The notes under the pieces: model-generated
Databases searched by the model: none
What the model saw: only the letters and a program-made list of their open reading frames with translations
What the model was told of the DNA's origin: nothing
NCBI RefSeq assembly: GCF_964275005.1
Contig: NC_092705.1
Coordinates: forward strand, 14,817,885 to 14,881,884
DNA length: 64,000 nucleotides
Direction: 5' to 3'
Source: Diadema setosum
Lineage: Eukaryota; Echinodermata; Echinoidea; Diadematoida; Diadematidae
Program-made: the position numbers and the translations under genes
Part shown: one piece after another, positions 9,745-21,260 of the stretch
How positions within the stretch are numbered: position 1 is the stretch's first letter
Layout of the letters: each line of letters begins with the position of its first letter

Positions 9745-12700
9745 TTTTTTTAATCAGGTAACTTATGTTCGTATTTTACATCAACTATGTAATTCATCAG
9801 CTAGTCACGTGATTGAACTTGGCGCCAACTGGATACACGGAACGAAAGATAATCCCATCTTCGACTTGGCAAAGAAACATCACCTGCTCTCCGTAAGCAA
9901 TATTAATTTTAAGATTCTATACTACTTGTAGGGCTTATAATATTATACCACGTTTAATAACTTATTAAACGTGTACCCTCAACAAAACTTACATCTCGTT
10001 AAACATGCTATCGCATCAACCATTTTCATGGAACAGTAGACTAAATTTGTAGAAAATTCATTGAGTAATCATGCGAAACTATCGCAGCATGACATGGGTA
10101 GATACAGTCATGCATCAAATCGGTTACTACAGTATTATGAGTCGGTAATATTGGTGGTTCTATAAAACAGATAATGCACATGTGTGTAGGCAGGAACAGT
10201 GTACATGAGGCAACTATGCATGGAAACCAGTCTAAAACCATCTTGGCAGGTCCTCTTGGGCTAAACAGTTTTATGTAGATATTTACATGCTGCAAAATTC
10301 GTGTACGACCACCTCCCTGGTACGACATACCTAGCTCTGTCACATGCAAGTTTTGAGAATTTTTGATATCCTGCCCAATGGCGTTGAAATGAGCTATTTT
10401 CCAATCGCAGTTCGAAAAAAAAGAGAAAAGATTTAGATTTTGGATTGCATGATGTAGGCAGTATTAGGTAGATAACATCTATTAGCCAGTGTATGTTGTG
10501 ATTATGGTGTAGATTGTAAAGAAGTGTTTATCTTGCATAGGATCAGCACTCCACACTACATGTATTTAACTGAAATCTTTCACATCTATGTTGGTTGCGA
10601 CGCAAGCATTCAACCCATAAATCATGTTTGTGAAGGTTTTAGCCATGATTAGCAATTGTGCTAAAGTGTTTGTTTCACATTATTTCACGAACTGTTTATT
10701 TTGATGACGATATTGTCGGTAAGTCATATATGATTTGTCCCAAGTAACAAAATGTGTGTTTTTGATGTTTATGCGTGTTTCATATTTTCGAGATAGTGAA
10801 TGAATTCTTAACGGTTCAATGCACTTTAATTCCTCCATGGTAACAGAGTTCATGCAACGATCTGAGCGCATACGACGAGTGTGTTGCCTGGTACCATTTA
10901 CCCGATGACGAAGATTGCACCTTCTTCGTCGATGAACATGGAAATCGAATAGATGTTCAACTCGCCTCGAACTCTCGAAAGATCTTTGGCGAGGTCCACG
11001 AGCTGATAGACAGGGAGGACCGAAACAAGCTTGACTACAGCCAGAACTTTGGCGAGTTCATGCGGATAGGATACGCAGAAGAGCTGAAGCAGCAAGGAGT
11101 GACCAACGATGACGAGCTACGTCAGTATTGGTTGTTGTACGAGAACTGGTGTCGGTTGGAATGTGTTGATATTGGTTGCGAAGACCTCCAAACGGTGCAT
11201 CTCAGAAGTTACAGGAACTACCAAGTGCTAAGCGGTCGCTATTTAACCAACCTGGGGGACGAAGGCTACCAGGGAATTCTGGACCGACTCCTCGCGGACA
11301 TCCCCAAAGGCAGTATACGCTATGAAACGCCTGTCGCCCAAGTACGCTATGGAGAATGTGCCGGCGAAGAGGGCGTCGTAGTGAAGACGGAGGCCGGAGA
11401 ATCCTTTCGCTGCGATCACGTAATAGTGACGTCGTCTATCGGCTTTCTGCAAGAAAATATACAGACCTTTTTCGAGCCGCCTTTGCCCAGGTCTAGAGAG
11501 AAGGCTCTCTGTGCGTTCACCCACGTTACTGTAAACAAGATTTTCTTGAGGTAATGACTTATGATTTTGGAAAAAGACAACATTTTATTTGATAACGAAA
11601 CAAAAAAAGGAAAAAGTTACCACTGAATCTTTGTTTATGAATCTTTGACGAGTGCAGCCCCTCAATTTAAACAATATTCGCTCTTTCATTATCAGGAAAA
11701 CTTCAAATCGATTTCAACATGAAGAGGCTATACAAACTTTAACATAATTTTTCATACCATGATAAAAGACCAGCTGCACCCCCATAAGTAAATCGCAATA
11801 GATCTAAAAAGAACAAAGCCAGAAAAAAAAAAGACAAACGAAGTAGAGTCCATAGAAAATTAAGGAGAAATATCGAGATTCTTGTTCTCGTCACTGCTTT
11901 AGTTATTATAGTTTGACTGGTTTCAAAAAAAGTCACCGTGCGCATGGAATATAACTGCCTGCTTGCAGATCATTGTTAGCATTGTTGCTAGGTTACAATA
12001 CATTTTGACGTCATTGAGACATAAGTTATAGAATTTCCTTTAAATGTACTAAAAAAATGTCACGTGTTCACTTTTCCACGTGTCTGTGAAATCATAATCA
12101 TGTATTTTGTTGAATGAAAGCAAGAAATTATTAAGCAGAGGGGTGAAGATGTGAGGTATGAGCTTTTCTTCAATTTGTCTCCTTCTTTACAAATTAAATC
12201 AAATTTGTATGATCACAACTGCTGATCTACATTATTTAGCAAACTTGGGCGTTCGTCAGTTCCAAGTTCATCGTGTCACTGCCTGCAACCAGAGATAGCC
12301 TGGTACGTAGTAGTGTCGCTGCCCGGAAAGCAGTAGATGACAGGTTCGATTCCTGCTGGTTCCTTTTTCCGAAATGTTTGTTAAAATGTAAATCAGCGGT
12401 TGTGATCTTACAAATTTCATTTGTACGGAGGGAGACAAAATGATGAAAAATCATACTCCAATATGTGTATTTTTGTCCGCGATATACTATTAGGGAGCTT
12501 TAGATTTTCGCGACGCAGACGTTCAGAGGAAAAAAAAAACAAAAACTTCTGCGCGTGCGTAGAATCGATCTATCTATATTATATCTCACGTCGTCTTGAG
12601 TTTTCACTACGCATTCTGGGCTATATTTCTACGTCCGCTCAATTCACGACGCAGAGAGCTATATTTTGATGCACTGATCATAATGGGAGCGCAACTCTAC

Positions 12701-14555
12701 TTATTGTACAGGTTGCGTCCTCGCGTAATCTAAAGCTACTTTGCAATACAACGCAGGGAGAGAGGAGAATGGCCAACGCAATCATCGTCTGATAAACGTG
12801 CGCGTCGCAAATCTAAAGTTCCCTATTGATTATGTTTGCAGGTTCAGCAAGCCTTTCTGGAGCAGCAAAGACTTTTTGATCGACCTTCTTTGGAAGCCAG
12901 TCTCGGAGGGAGAGGAGCTGGATGACGAGATGGAAAAGAAAAAGTTTTATCGCATGCTTTCAGAATTCGTGGCCGATACACGGAACGAGGACGTGCTAAT
13001 GGGTTGGGTCTACGGCCGGGGAGCCGAGTACGCCGAGACACTAACGGAGAGAGAATTAAAACAGGTTGGTCTTTAATCTTCCAGAAAATAGTTTATTTCT
13101 GCCGTAATCTGAAAATGAACCATAGAATCATGTCATTCTTTTAAGGCAAACTTAGTTAAACTTTGTTTCCGTCTTAACTTTATAGACAAGTGAAATCAGT
13201 GTTAAATACACTTGTATGTTTTGAAATACAGACAGCTAATCATAACAGATTTGAATGCATTTGACACAAAATGATTTCCAAAATGACTATAAACCTCCGT
13301 CTGTAGTTTTTCTTCCATTAATGGTGAACTGATACATTTATCAATGAACATTGGAATAAATGGAATCACGACATCCTAGAATTTTAACCTGCATCATTCT
13401 GATGCTTCCAATAACAGTTCCGAAACAACCCACTCGAATCCATTTCACTAAGCTACGGAGGTGATGTAGAATGTTGTTTAGGAGGATACTTTTTTTTTTT
13501 TTTTTGCGGCGTTGGTGTATTGCTTGTGTATATTTGTTTATGTCTGTTTACTCTGTTGTATATTTGTCTTTGTGGTTGTTTGCTAGCAGCTTGGTGAAGA
13601 AATGAATTGGGAACGGATTTTAAGAATTTTCAAGGAAAATCAGAAATCAGCTAAGTAATATGTGATTACGTTATAGTTTGGAGGGGATCCGGATCACCGT
13701 CTGGATCCAGGATGTTTTTGTCATTGGAAGAATTCTCTTCCATAACAATTTATAAGCAATCGTCGAGTTCCATCTTGCTGGATGAATGCGATTAAAGGGG
13801 AAGTTCAGACGAATTTCACATCATGTAGTACATAAATCGACAGCTGCATGTGTAATAGATTTGAGGAATTAATTTATATGTGGTTCTTGAGCAGAGAAAC
13901 CAATACTTTGAAATATCCCAAAACAAATTTCACTGAACAAGGATGATGGCATATGAGGCTCACATGATTTCAGAAATGTAGTAATGCATCAATTCCATTA
14001 CAATACCGCTTGCTTAACAAGTTCACCTCTATAGAATTTATGCATGCTTTCTTGTTTTATTCTGCTTCCATAAGCCCTTGTCACTCATGCATTCGTAAGG
14101 TGAAGCTGCCATGTCATCATCCTGACTTGTTCACTGTGATTTTTGAAACATCTATATATTTCTCATCCCAATCATTATAAATTCTGAAAGTCTGTATCCA
14201 GTATACCCAATTTTTAATTGTTCAAATGTATTGTCTAAAAGTCAACCGAAGGTCTCTTGATATTTTTTTTTTTCAAAAAGAGCTGTGCTGCCCTCTTGAG
14301 GCAATTCCTGGATGACCCGAACATCCCCGAGCCCGAAGTGGCCATCTGCTCCCGTTGGCATAGCAACAGATACCAACGCGGGTCGTACAGTGCATTTCTA
14401 CCAATGACAGCCACGGGATCGGAGTATGAGATCATGAACTCACCGGTGTTCTGTGGCAAAGCGGGAGGCGAACATAAGGTAGGAAGTTTGGTGATTGTGG
14501 GGATTCATCTGCCCTCTAAATTAATCGTAATCTCTTTCAGCATTTCTTTTTTGAA

Positions 14556-14586
<31 letters not shown>

Positions 14587-15850
14587 GGTAAAGGGCTGTT
14601 TAAATGAAGTTCCGGATACAAAATGATAATGTATCGAGGGAATATATATTCGAAAAGTCATCTCATAAACCATTTAAATTGAATTTGAATGTGATAGTAT
14701 TTATTTCTTTTTTTTTTTTGGTCACAATAAAACAATTCTCATCTCTCGATAAAACAAGAAATATCAAATCTTCAAAATACCATACTCAATTTTCACGAAA
14801 CACAGAAGCTAAATTAAGAAGAGCTGCAATTATGCATGAACATGGTAAATAACCTAAGAATCAACTAAAATGATGTCGTCTCCTAAAGTTTGATTCTTCA
14901 TAAACAGACTGATCCCTTCTTCCCTCTGGTCATCCTATCAACGTAATCCTTGGAAGCCTTATGTGTTACAGGTTAATGAAATAATGAATGCACTGCAAAA
15001 AGTCGGGTGTTAATAGGAAACACCTAGTTGGTTTTAATTTTTCGGTGATCATTTTCGGCGTTAAATTGCCAACTCCGGGTGTCACTTCAAAATATAAAAC
15101 TTTCTCTCTCTCTCTCTCTCTCCTTTTTTGATAGGTACACTGTATAGTTCTTGTTCTTCTTGTTAATTTTGAACTTCAACAAGATGAACAAGAACTTTCC
15201 AATAAAGCCCGATACTTGTTTTTTGTTTTTTTGTTTTTTTGTTTGTTTTTTTTTTTGGGGGGGGGGGAAGTTGTGAACACACTGACACCACAGTAACACC
15301 AGTTGGTGGTCTCCTATTGACACTGGGCGGATGTTATACCATTGACTTTAACACCAGTAATGTCAAATCAATGTCATGCGTAGTGTCATTATTGAATTTA
15401 CACCAGCGAAGTGTCAAGGGCAAAAATATCACCAGCTAATACAGTGTGAAATCAACCAACACCACGAAGTGCCAGATGAAAACTTTTCAACACCATCACA
15501 ACATATTTTCTACGCCTGTCGGTGTGGTCCTCTATTGACACTTGATCAGTGACAGATTTAACACCCATGGTGTTAAATCTAACACCAATCTTTTAGCAGT
15601 GTACATGACATCGTGTATAAATGTCTCCTGTCTCCAGGTGCCGACCATTCTCTTCGCGGGAGAAGCATACCACGAGGGGTTCAAGTCTACTGTACACGGT
15701 GCAATGACCTCCGGCCTGGACAGAGCCGTGGATTTCATCCACTACTGGTCAAAAGAGGAATCTGAGGTCAAGTGTGCATTGGACCAAGGAGGTACCACTA
15801 GGGGAGGTCGGACAAGTAGTCCCCGAAAGGCGAAGCCTCCATCAGCCTAA
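8879..15850 (+). CDS. Polyamine oxidase copy 1 (FAD amine oxidase family), six coding exons
   Basis: Coding exons join(8879-9032, 9801-9892, 10847-11550, 12842-13064, 14281-14478, 15638-15850) give 527 aa plus TAA; every junction is GT/AG and the phases close exactly. The product should oxidise spermine or N1-acetylated polyamines with FAD, releasing H2O2 and an aminoaldehyde. Visible motifs are GAGMAG (residues 12-17, FAD ADP-binding fold), E36 and GGRI (42-45), ELGANWIHG (57-65; the His aligns with the family's conserved active-site His), NKIFL with K313 (the family's flavin-proximal Lys), SRWHSNRYQRGSY (415-427) and FAGEAYH (463-469), where most relatives have GEATH. Length fits the family (about 500-555 aa). 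The tail is polar and ends PPSA, so no PTS1 is seen. Spermine oxidase versus acetylpolyamine oxidase cannot be decided here. Confidence 0.93.
9801..9892 (+). CDS. Polyamine oxidase 1, coding exon 2
   Basis: This 92 nt exon encodes the SHVIELGANWIHGTKDNP block. The acceptor is AATTCATCAG and the donor is CC then GTAAGC; it enters in phase 1 and leaves in phase 0. The length is identical in gene 2. An AATCAG upstream at 9754-9759 is a second possible acceptor, but the chosen one restores the homology to gene 2. Confidence 0.9.
10302..10326 (+). mobile_element. Half copy of the ultrashort palindrome with direct repeats
   Basis: GTACGAC (10303-10309), then CACCTCCCTG, then GTACGAC (10320-10326). 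Only one arm of the 6208 palindrome is present, still bounded by 7 bp direct repeats (7 of 8 if one more base is counted). Confidence 0.5.
10847..11550 (+). CDS. Polyamine oxidase 1, coding exon 3
   Basis: The largest exon (704 nt) covers residues 83-316 and the substrate-binding middle of the protein. It contains CRLECVDIG, GDEGYQGILDRL, HVIVTSSIGFLQENI, FFEPPLP and NKIFL. The acceptor is GGTAACAG and the donor is GAG then GTAATG, leaving in phase 2. The matching gene 2 exon is 707 nt. Confidence 0.92.
12133..12465 (+). mobile_element. TIR element with tRNA-like core
   Basis: A long imperfect inverted repeat: TTTGTCTCCTTCTTTACAAA to GATCTACATT on the left and AATGTAAATCAGCGG to GGAGGGAGACAAAA on the right. 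The centre (about 12293-12360) has GCTGC/GCAGT as an anticodon-like stem around a 7 nt loop and CAGG-TTCGATT-CCTG as a T-arm with the Pol III B box GGTTCGATTCC at 12343-12353. It lies in intron 3 of gene 1. The partner copy is at 58685-58895. Confidence 0.7.
12488..12824 (+). mobile_element. Miniature TIR element in intron 3 of gene 1
   Basis: The terminal inverted repeats are TAGGGAGCTTTAGATTTTCG (left) and GCAAATCTAAAGTTCCCTA (right), about 33 bp with few mismatches. Both ends are flanked by TA, as for Tc1/mariner-type miniature elements. No coding capacity. The right end is about 18 bp before exon 4. Confidence 0.75.
12842..13064 (+). CDS. Polyamine oxidase 1, coding exon 4
   Basis: The exon encodes FSKPFWSSKDF, the MLSEFVADTRNEDVLMGW core, GAEYAETLTERELKQ, residues 317-391. 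The acceptor is TATGTTTGCAG and the donor is ACAG then GTTGGT. The acceptor is only about 18 bp past the end of a miniature palindromic element (12488-12824). Confidence 0.92.
13795..14262 (+). mobile_element. Miniature element, copy A, in intron 4 of gene 1
   Basis: It starts TTAAAGGGGAAGTTCAGACG and ends CCGAAGGTCTCTTGAT. It shares its whole length with 63264-63678 (blocks TTCACATCATGTA, GAGGCTCACATGATTTCAGA, AACAAGTTCACCT, TGACATGTCATCATCCTG, AAAAGTC). The right end runs into the pyrimidine tract of exon 5. Confidence 0.75.
14281..14478 (+). CDS. Polyamine oxidase 1, coding exon 5
   Basis: This 198 nt phase-0 exon (residues 392-457) has the same length in both copies. It includes LLRQFLDDPNIPEPE and the diagnostic SRWHSNRYQRGSY. 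The acceptor follows an 11-T tract and reads TTTCAAAAAG; the donor is CATAAG then GTAGG. A repeat (13795-14262) ends about 20 bp before it. Confidence 0.93.
14989..15606 (+). mobile_element. Miniature palindromic element with GTGTTA/TAACAC motifs, copy A
   Basis: The ends are GCACTGCAAAAAGTCGGGTG and GGTGTTAAATCTAACACCAA then TCTTTTAGCAGTGT, an inverted repeat of about 22 bp. The interior is full of ACACC/GGTGT words. A (TC)n stub lies at 15101-15122. It occupies most of intron 5 of gene 1; the exon 6 acceptor follows 31 bp later. Confidence 0.75.
15638..15850 (+). CDS. Polyamine oxidase 1, coding exon 6 and stop
   Basis: The exon opens with VPTILFAGEAYHEGFKSTVHGAMTSG, here seen as the blocks FAGEAYH and STVHGAMTSG, which close the FAD-binding fold. 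It then runs into a Lys/Ser/Pro-rich tail and TAA at 15848. The acceptor is CTGTCTCCAG. No AATAAA is seen between the stop and the LINE at 16.24 kb, so the true 3' UTR end is unknown. Confidence 0.92.
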   Translation: MPTILFAGEAYHEGFKSTVHGAMTSGLDRAVDFIHYWSKEESEVKCALDQGGTTRGGRTSSPRKAKPPSA

Positions 15851-16244
15851 TCATAATTAGCCCGCTGAATTCAAACGCGGGAAAACTGGCATGAGCACTG
15901 CTTGGACGGAAATTGCTCGTTTATCTTATCAACGGATGTGTTCTCGAACTTCTGCAGGGATTCTTGGACAAATTTAATGATTTCCTGATTCAACCCGATA
16001 TCACTCAATTTTGGCATGTAATTAATCATGCTTTATTCCCGTTCACAACAACATACTTTATGAAAGTATCTGCAGAATAATAATCGGTGATAATATAGAC
16101 CAGGGGCGTGAGACGAATAGACGAAGTTTAAATCCACATTGTATAAACTTTTCAGTTGTTGAAATGCATAGACTGCTGGTAGTCTAAAATTCTGAATTTC
16201 AGTTGATTTGATGGATTCACCAAGAATTGTAGTATGTTAATAAT

Positions 16245-19200
16245 GTCAACTCATCTTCAATAACGTCAATAATGTCAACTCATCTTCAAAAGATATATAC
16301 AATGAATTTGATTTTGAATATGACTCCCCTCAAATTCCTTCTAAATATGTAACTGTTGACCAATTTAAAGATTATACAAAAAGTTTTTCACAAAGTATAT
16401 TTTCCATGTTACATTTAAATATAAAGAGTATTAATAAACATTTTGATGAGTTACAGATATTATTAGATAATCAAAATAAACAACAAATTTCAGTAATAGG
16501 TTTAACTGAAACATGGTTATCATTTGACGTTAATTTGCCGTATGCATTAAATGGTTATGATTTTATTGTTAATAATAGAGTAAACAGGACGGGTGGTGGA
16601 GTCGCTTTTTATTTATCTAAAAAGTTTGAATTTAGTGTTTGTGATGAATTAAATGTAATAAATGAAATTGTAGAGACTTTGTTTGTGGAAATTTGTATTC
16701 CGCAAAGTAAGAATATTATAATTGGTATTGTTTATAGACCCCCAAGTTCTAGTTCCAAAGATTTTTTGAATTGTATGACAAATTTATTAAAAAGTCCTCT
16801 ATTTATTAATAAAAGCACTTTCATAATGGGTGATTTTAATATTGATTTGATTAAGAATGATGATAACACATCTCAAGAATTTCTAGAAATGTTTTTGTCA
16901 GCCTCTTTCTTGCCATTAATTTCGAAGCCAACTCGTGTTACAAATCACTCCGCAACCCTCCTTGATAATATTTTTTCTAATTCTGTGCAGATTTTAAATT
17001 CTGCTATAATTTTATCTGATATAACTGATCATTTCCCTATTATAACATGTTTTGATCTTAAACATTTGGTTAATAGGTTTCAGTTTTCTTCATTTAGACG
17101 TAGAGCTTCACCGGAAAATTTGGCTAGTCTTGGTGCTTGCTTAGATAGGGCTGACTGGTCCAGTGTTTATGATAATGATGATGTAAATGCATCATTTGAA
17201 AATTTTTCAGGGATTATGAATAAATATTTAGATGAATATATTCCTAAATTAAAAGATAAGTCAGTTAATTATAAAACGTCTCCTAAACTTCCATGGATTT
17301 CAAAATCTGTTCGTCGTGCAATAAATAGGAAAAATAGGTTATACTATAAATTCAAAATGAAAAAGACTGAGAAGTCAAAAAATAAATACACTTCGTATAA
17401 AAACATTTTAACGAAGATTATACGGTTGGAAAAGAGGAAATATTATATGATTCAGTTAGAAAAATATAAACATGATATAAAGAATACATGGAAGGTATTG
17501 AAGCAGGCTATGAATATATCAAAAAAGAAATTAAATATTACAAAGTTAAAACATGATAATAAAATTGTTGAAGATCCTAATGATATAGTTACTATTTTTA
17601 ACTCTTACTTTTCAATAATTGGGGAAAATCTGGCAGAAAAAGTACCACAGTCAAATACGCATTTTTCTACATTCTTAGGTGAACCTAATTCTAGTTCTAT
17701 TTTTTTTGTTCCAACAACCAAATATGAAATAATAGATATTGTTACTGCAATGAATAATAAGCGAAGTGCTGGTTATGATGATATAAGTAATTTTATTTTA
17801 AAGGGAATTATATCATCAATTGCTGACCCACTTTCACATATTTTCAATAAACCTATACTAAGTGGTGTTTTTCCTGAATTTATGAAAATAGCTAAGGTTT
17901 TTCCTTTATTTAAAAAAGGAGATGAATTTGATGTACGTAATTATAGACCCATTTCATTGCTTTCATCCTTATCTAAAATTTTGGAAAAATTGGTGTTTGT
18001 AAGAACAATTAATTTTCTTAATTTTCATAATGTTTTTACAAATTCTCAACTTGGGTTTCGTCAGAAACACAGTACCATTCATGCCCTTTTGAAGTTTATT
18101 GACCACGCCGCGCATACTATTGATAATCATTCTCATCTTATTGGTATCTTCCTGGACTTCTCCAAGGCCTTCGATACGATAAATCATGAAATTTTATTAT
18201 ATAAATTGTCTCATTATGGAATACGGGGGAAGGCCTTGGAGTGGTTCAGGAGTTACCTACAAAATCGAAAACAATATGTATCTCTGAACGGGAATGACTC
18301 AAATCTAGAATTTATTAAATGTGGCGTCCCACAGGGTAGCTTATTAGGACCTTTACTTTTTATCATTATATTAATGACTTTTGTAGATCATCTGATATAC
18401 TCTCATTTATACTTTTTGCTGATGATTCCAACGTTTTCTTTTCTCACCGAAATCCAGATACTCTCGTACGCATTGTTAATTCCGAATTGAAAAAAGTTAC
18501 TCAGTGGATAAGAGCTAATAAATTATCACTTAATCTCCAGAAAACTAAGTATATGCTTTTTAGCAATTCCGTAGAAGATTTGCGCACAAATATCATTTTT
18601 GATGACACTCTGCTAGAACGTGTATCTCATATAAAATTCCTTGGTATCACAGTGGGCGATAAACTTTCATGGAAACCTCACATTATTAACATTAGTACCA
18701 TAATTTCTCGTAATATTGGTATCATAAATAGACTCAAGTCTCATATTCCAATGTCCTCTTTGTTGACCTTGTATTTTTCTCTAATTTTACCGTATCTTAA
18801 TTACGGACTCCTAGCATGGGGTAGTGCCCATCAAACTTTGCTAGATAAATTACTGTTACTGCAGAAAAAGGCACTTCGTATTATTTGTGGCGTCCCACCA
18901 CGTTCCCATTCAGAGCCACTGTTTAATAAATATAAGATTTTGAAAATTAAAGATTTGTATTTTTTACAGCTTGGTCAGTTTATGTTTAATTACAATGCAA
19001 ATGCACTTCCCAGTATTTTCAATTCAATGTTTCCACGGAACCAGTTTTTTCATAATTATCCCACTAGGCAATCTAATGAGTTTCATTTGCCCCTCCTGAG
19101 AACTTTATTAGCCCAGAGTACATTTATATACACCGGTCCTAGATTTTGGAATTCATTAAGCTGTGAAATAAAAAATTCCCCTTCTTTGCATTCTTTTAAG

Positions 19201-19818
19201 CGCAAGTTGAAATCATTTCTCTTAAATCCTCTCTGATATATTCTTTATTAGTTAGATCTCATCAACCTCAGGGTTCATCATCCATCCACCAATCCTTCGA
19301 TCACTGGCTTCATTATTGCGTAATAGATTACGTGTTTTATTATGTAATAGCCATCAAATCCTTGCACAGCTGCGTCCAGTACCAGCCCTCTGAAGCACAT
19401 TTTCAATCACCCCCTGTTCCATTTCCCTAGTTCAGCGTGTAGGCATTCTCTCTTTTTTCTCTTCTTTTCTCTCTCTCCATTCTTTCCGTCTTTTTTGTCA
19501 AGTCGTGTCATGTCTTTTGTATTTCTCCTGTCTTGTTCTGTTCTGTCGTAGTGTGATAAGTATTTGTAAATAAGTAATTCATAAGTTTGTTCATTTTTTG
19601 AGTGGTTCACAACATACAAGCTTGCTTTTTAGTGGACCTCTCAGTTCTTTTTTTTTTCTCAACTGAAGCATAACTTTGTACTTTTTTCCAGTATGTGTTC
19701 TTTCGTTTATCTGTATCATTTATCTTTTGCAAAGTCGAATGTTTATATTTATGATGTAATTCCAAATTTATTATGTGTTATGTTTTGTTGGAAAAAAGAA
19801 GAATGAAAAAAAAAAATC
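16245..19818 (+). mobile_element. L2/CR1-like LINE, 5'-truncated, nearly intact ORF2
   Basis: A non-LTR retrotransposon lies between the two oxidase genes. An apurinic-type endonuclease domain comes first (LNIKSINK, TETWL, GGGVAFYL, IGIVYRPP, GDFNIDL, SDITDHFPI), then reverse transcriptase (NYRPISLLSSLSKILEKLV, GFRQKHST, FLDFSKAFDTINHEIL, CGVPQGSLLGPLLF, FADD). The 3' UTR runs from 19237 to the A-rich end near 19818. No ORF1 is seen and the 5' edge carries a duplicated block (about 16242-16290), so the copy is 5'-truncated. Long open frames imply recent insertion. The clade within the Jockey/CR1/L2 group is a guess from motif style. Confidence 0.9.
16262..19236 (+). pseudogene. LINE ORF2 (endonuclease-RT) with one frameshift
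   Basis: The frame is open from 16244 and can be read from 16262 (NVNNVNSSSKDIYNEFDF) to about 18366. A one-base loss near 18366 then shifts the frame: the +2 frame reads LLFIIILMTF, whereas the +1 frame from 18367 reads YINDF and then the catalytic LFADD at 18412-18426, continuing to TGA at 19234. The C-terminal part holds QWIRANKLSLNLQKTKYMLF, KFLGITVGDKLSW, LNYGLLAWG, QKKALRIICG and FWNSLSCEIKNS. Otherwise no stop is seen, so this is a young element disabled by one lesion, or a sequencing error. Confidence 0.88.
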
Positions 19819-20779
19819 ATTACCTGTATTATCAGATATCATAACAATAATGCGCCATTCTCATAAATAAAAGCTCAAAAGCTTCAACCACAATTGTAAT
19901 TTTACATCAATGAAAGTGATAGAAGCAAATCACTTTCAAAGAAATGTGATGTATGGAAGTTAGTGCGGTAATGTAAAGCTCCAAAAGAACTTAAAAAATA
20001 ACATTCTTTAAAATTCAAACAAATAAAAAAGTACACCTCAAGTGTATATCAAATGCTGACACAATAAAGGGGAAGAGAAAGAGATTGAAATGAAAAAAAA
20101 AAATACATACAAACACACACACACACACGATATAGGCCTGAGGTCCCAAAAGAGCTATACCTTCTCAGAGTATGAGACCTTGCACAAATTCATCAACAAT
20201 AAATGTTACTCAAAGGTGGTATTTATATGTATTTGATGTACACCACGGTATGATATAAAGATATCAAACTACTCCATTATTTTCTACGATGTATAGATCA
20301 CGGTTCTAAACTGAGATACGTATAGTAAGTACATGTCTCACAATAAACCGCTATTCAAATTCACGTTTCCATCGTGTATTTCTTGTCCCGTTCATCCGAG
20401 TGCCTTGTTGACTACTTTTTTCATTTTCAGTTTCAGTAAGTTTTATTTCTCCACTTGTGTTGAGAAAAAAAAAGGCGATGACAATAATTATGACACATAA
20501 TTATTCACAAGTCATGAAAATATAAACAAGAGTTCATAATACAAACATATAACCATGTGAAATAATACATAGGGCCTTTATTTCATAGCAAATCTTTAAA
20601 TACCGGTGGAGGAGACCATTATCAATAAGCGAATCGCGTGACTTGGAAAACGGCCTCTAATTTTGGAATTCGTGCCAAATAAGATTAGATTTTTTTTTTT
20701 TTTATACGGATCTATTATAACAAACGAAGTCTACGTTCATCATCAGATGCATTGTTACTCAAAACACCCAGAGTAAAAC

Positions 20780-21114
20780 GTGGATTGGGTGATGGTGCTT
20801 TTTTTTCCGTTATGGGACCAAAATTGTGGAATCAGTTACCTATTCAGTAAAGGCAACTGTCGTCTACAGAATAGAAACATTCAAATCCAAATTTAAAACG
20901 CATCTGTTCCTCTCACACTGAGGAGTTCAATTGCAGTATATTATGTTCGGAGCAATTATCACAGTTTCCCATTTTCTTCTCTGTTGTCATGTTTGAACAT
21001 GTATATATATATATATATATATACATGTATATATATGTGTATAATATGTATATATATATGTATATATATATATATGTATATATACATATATATACATATG
21101 TATATATATGTATA

Positions 21115-21176
<62 letters not shown>

Positions 21177-21226
21177 TTTGAAGCGCAAAGGTGGGCCTGT
21201 GCGCTATACAAGTAGCCACTGTTATC

Positions 21227-21260
<34 letters not shown>
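20780..21260 (+). mobile_element. LINE 3' end with (TA)n expansion inside
   Basis: GDGAFFSVMGPKLWNQLPIQ (20789-20848) and, after a frame change, [16 protein letters not shown] (20871-20921) are the classic C-terminal block of CR1/L2-type RT proteins. The end, AGCGCAAAGGTGGGCCTGTG then GCGCTATACAAGTAGC and (TTATCA)n to about 21257, is the usual 3' tail of these LINEs. The 170 bp (TA)n array sits inside its 3' UTR. Confidence 0.8.
21001..21172. repeat. (TA)n array
   Basis: A compound TA/TATG/TACA array inside the 3' part of a LINE remnant (20780-21260). Isoleucine/tyrosine-rich frames read through it are shadows. Confidence 0.95.

Noticed and set aside
12293-12360. A functional tRNA gene
   Set aside because: T-arm and anticodon stem are good, but position 33 is C, the acceptor stem does not close and it lies inside a mobile element.
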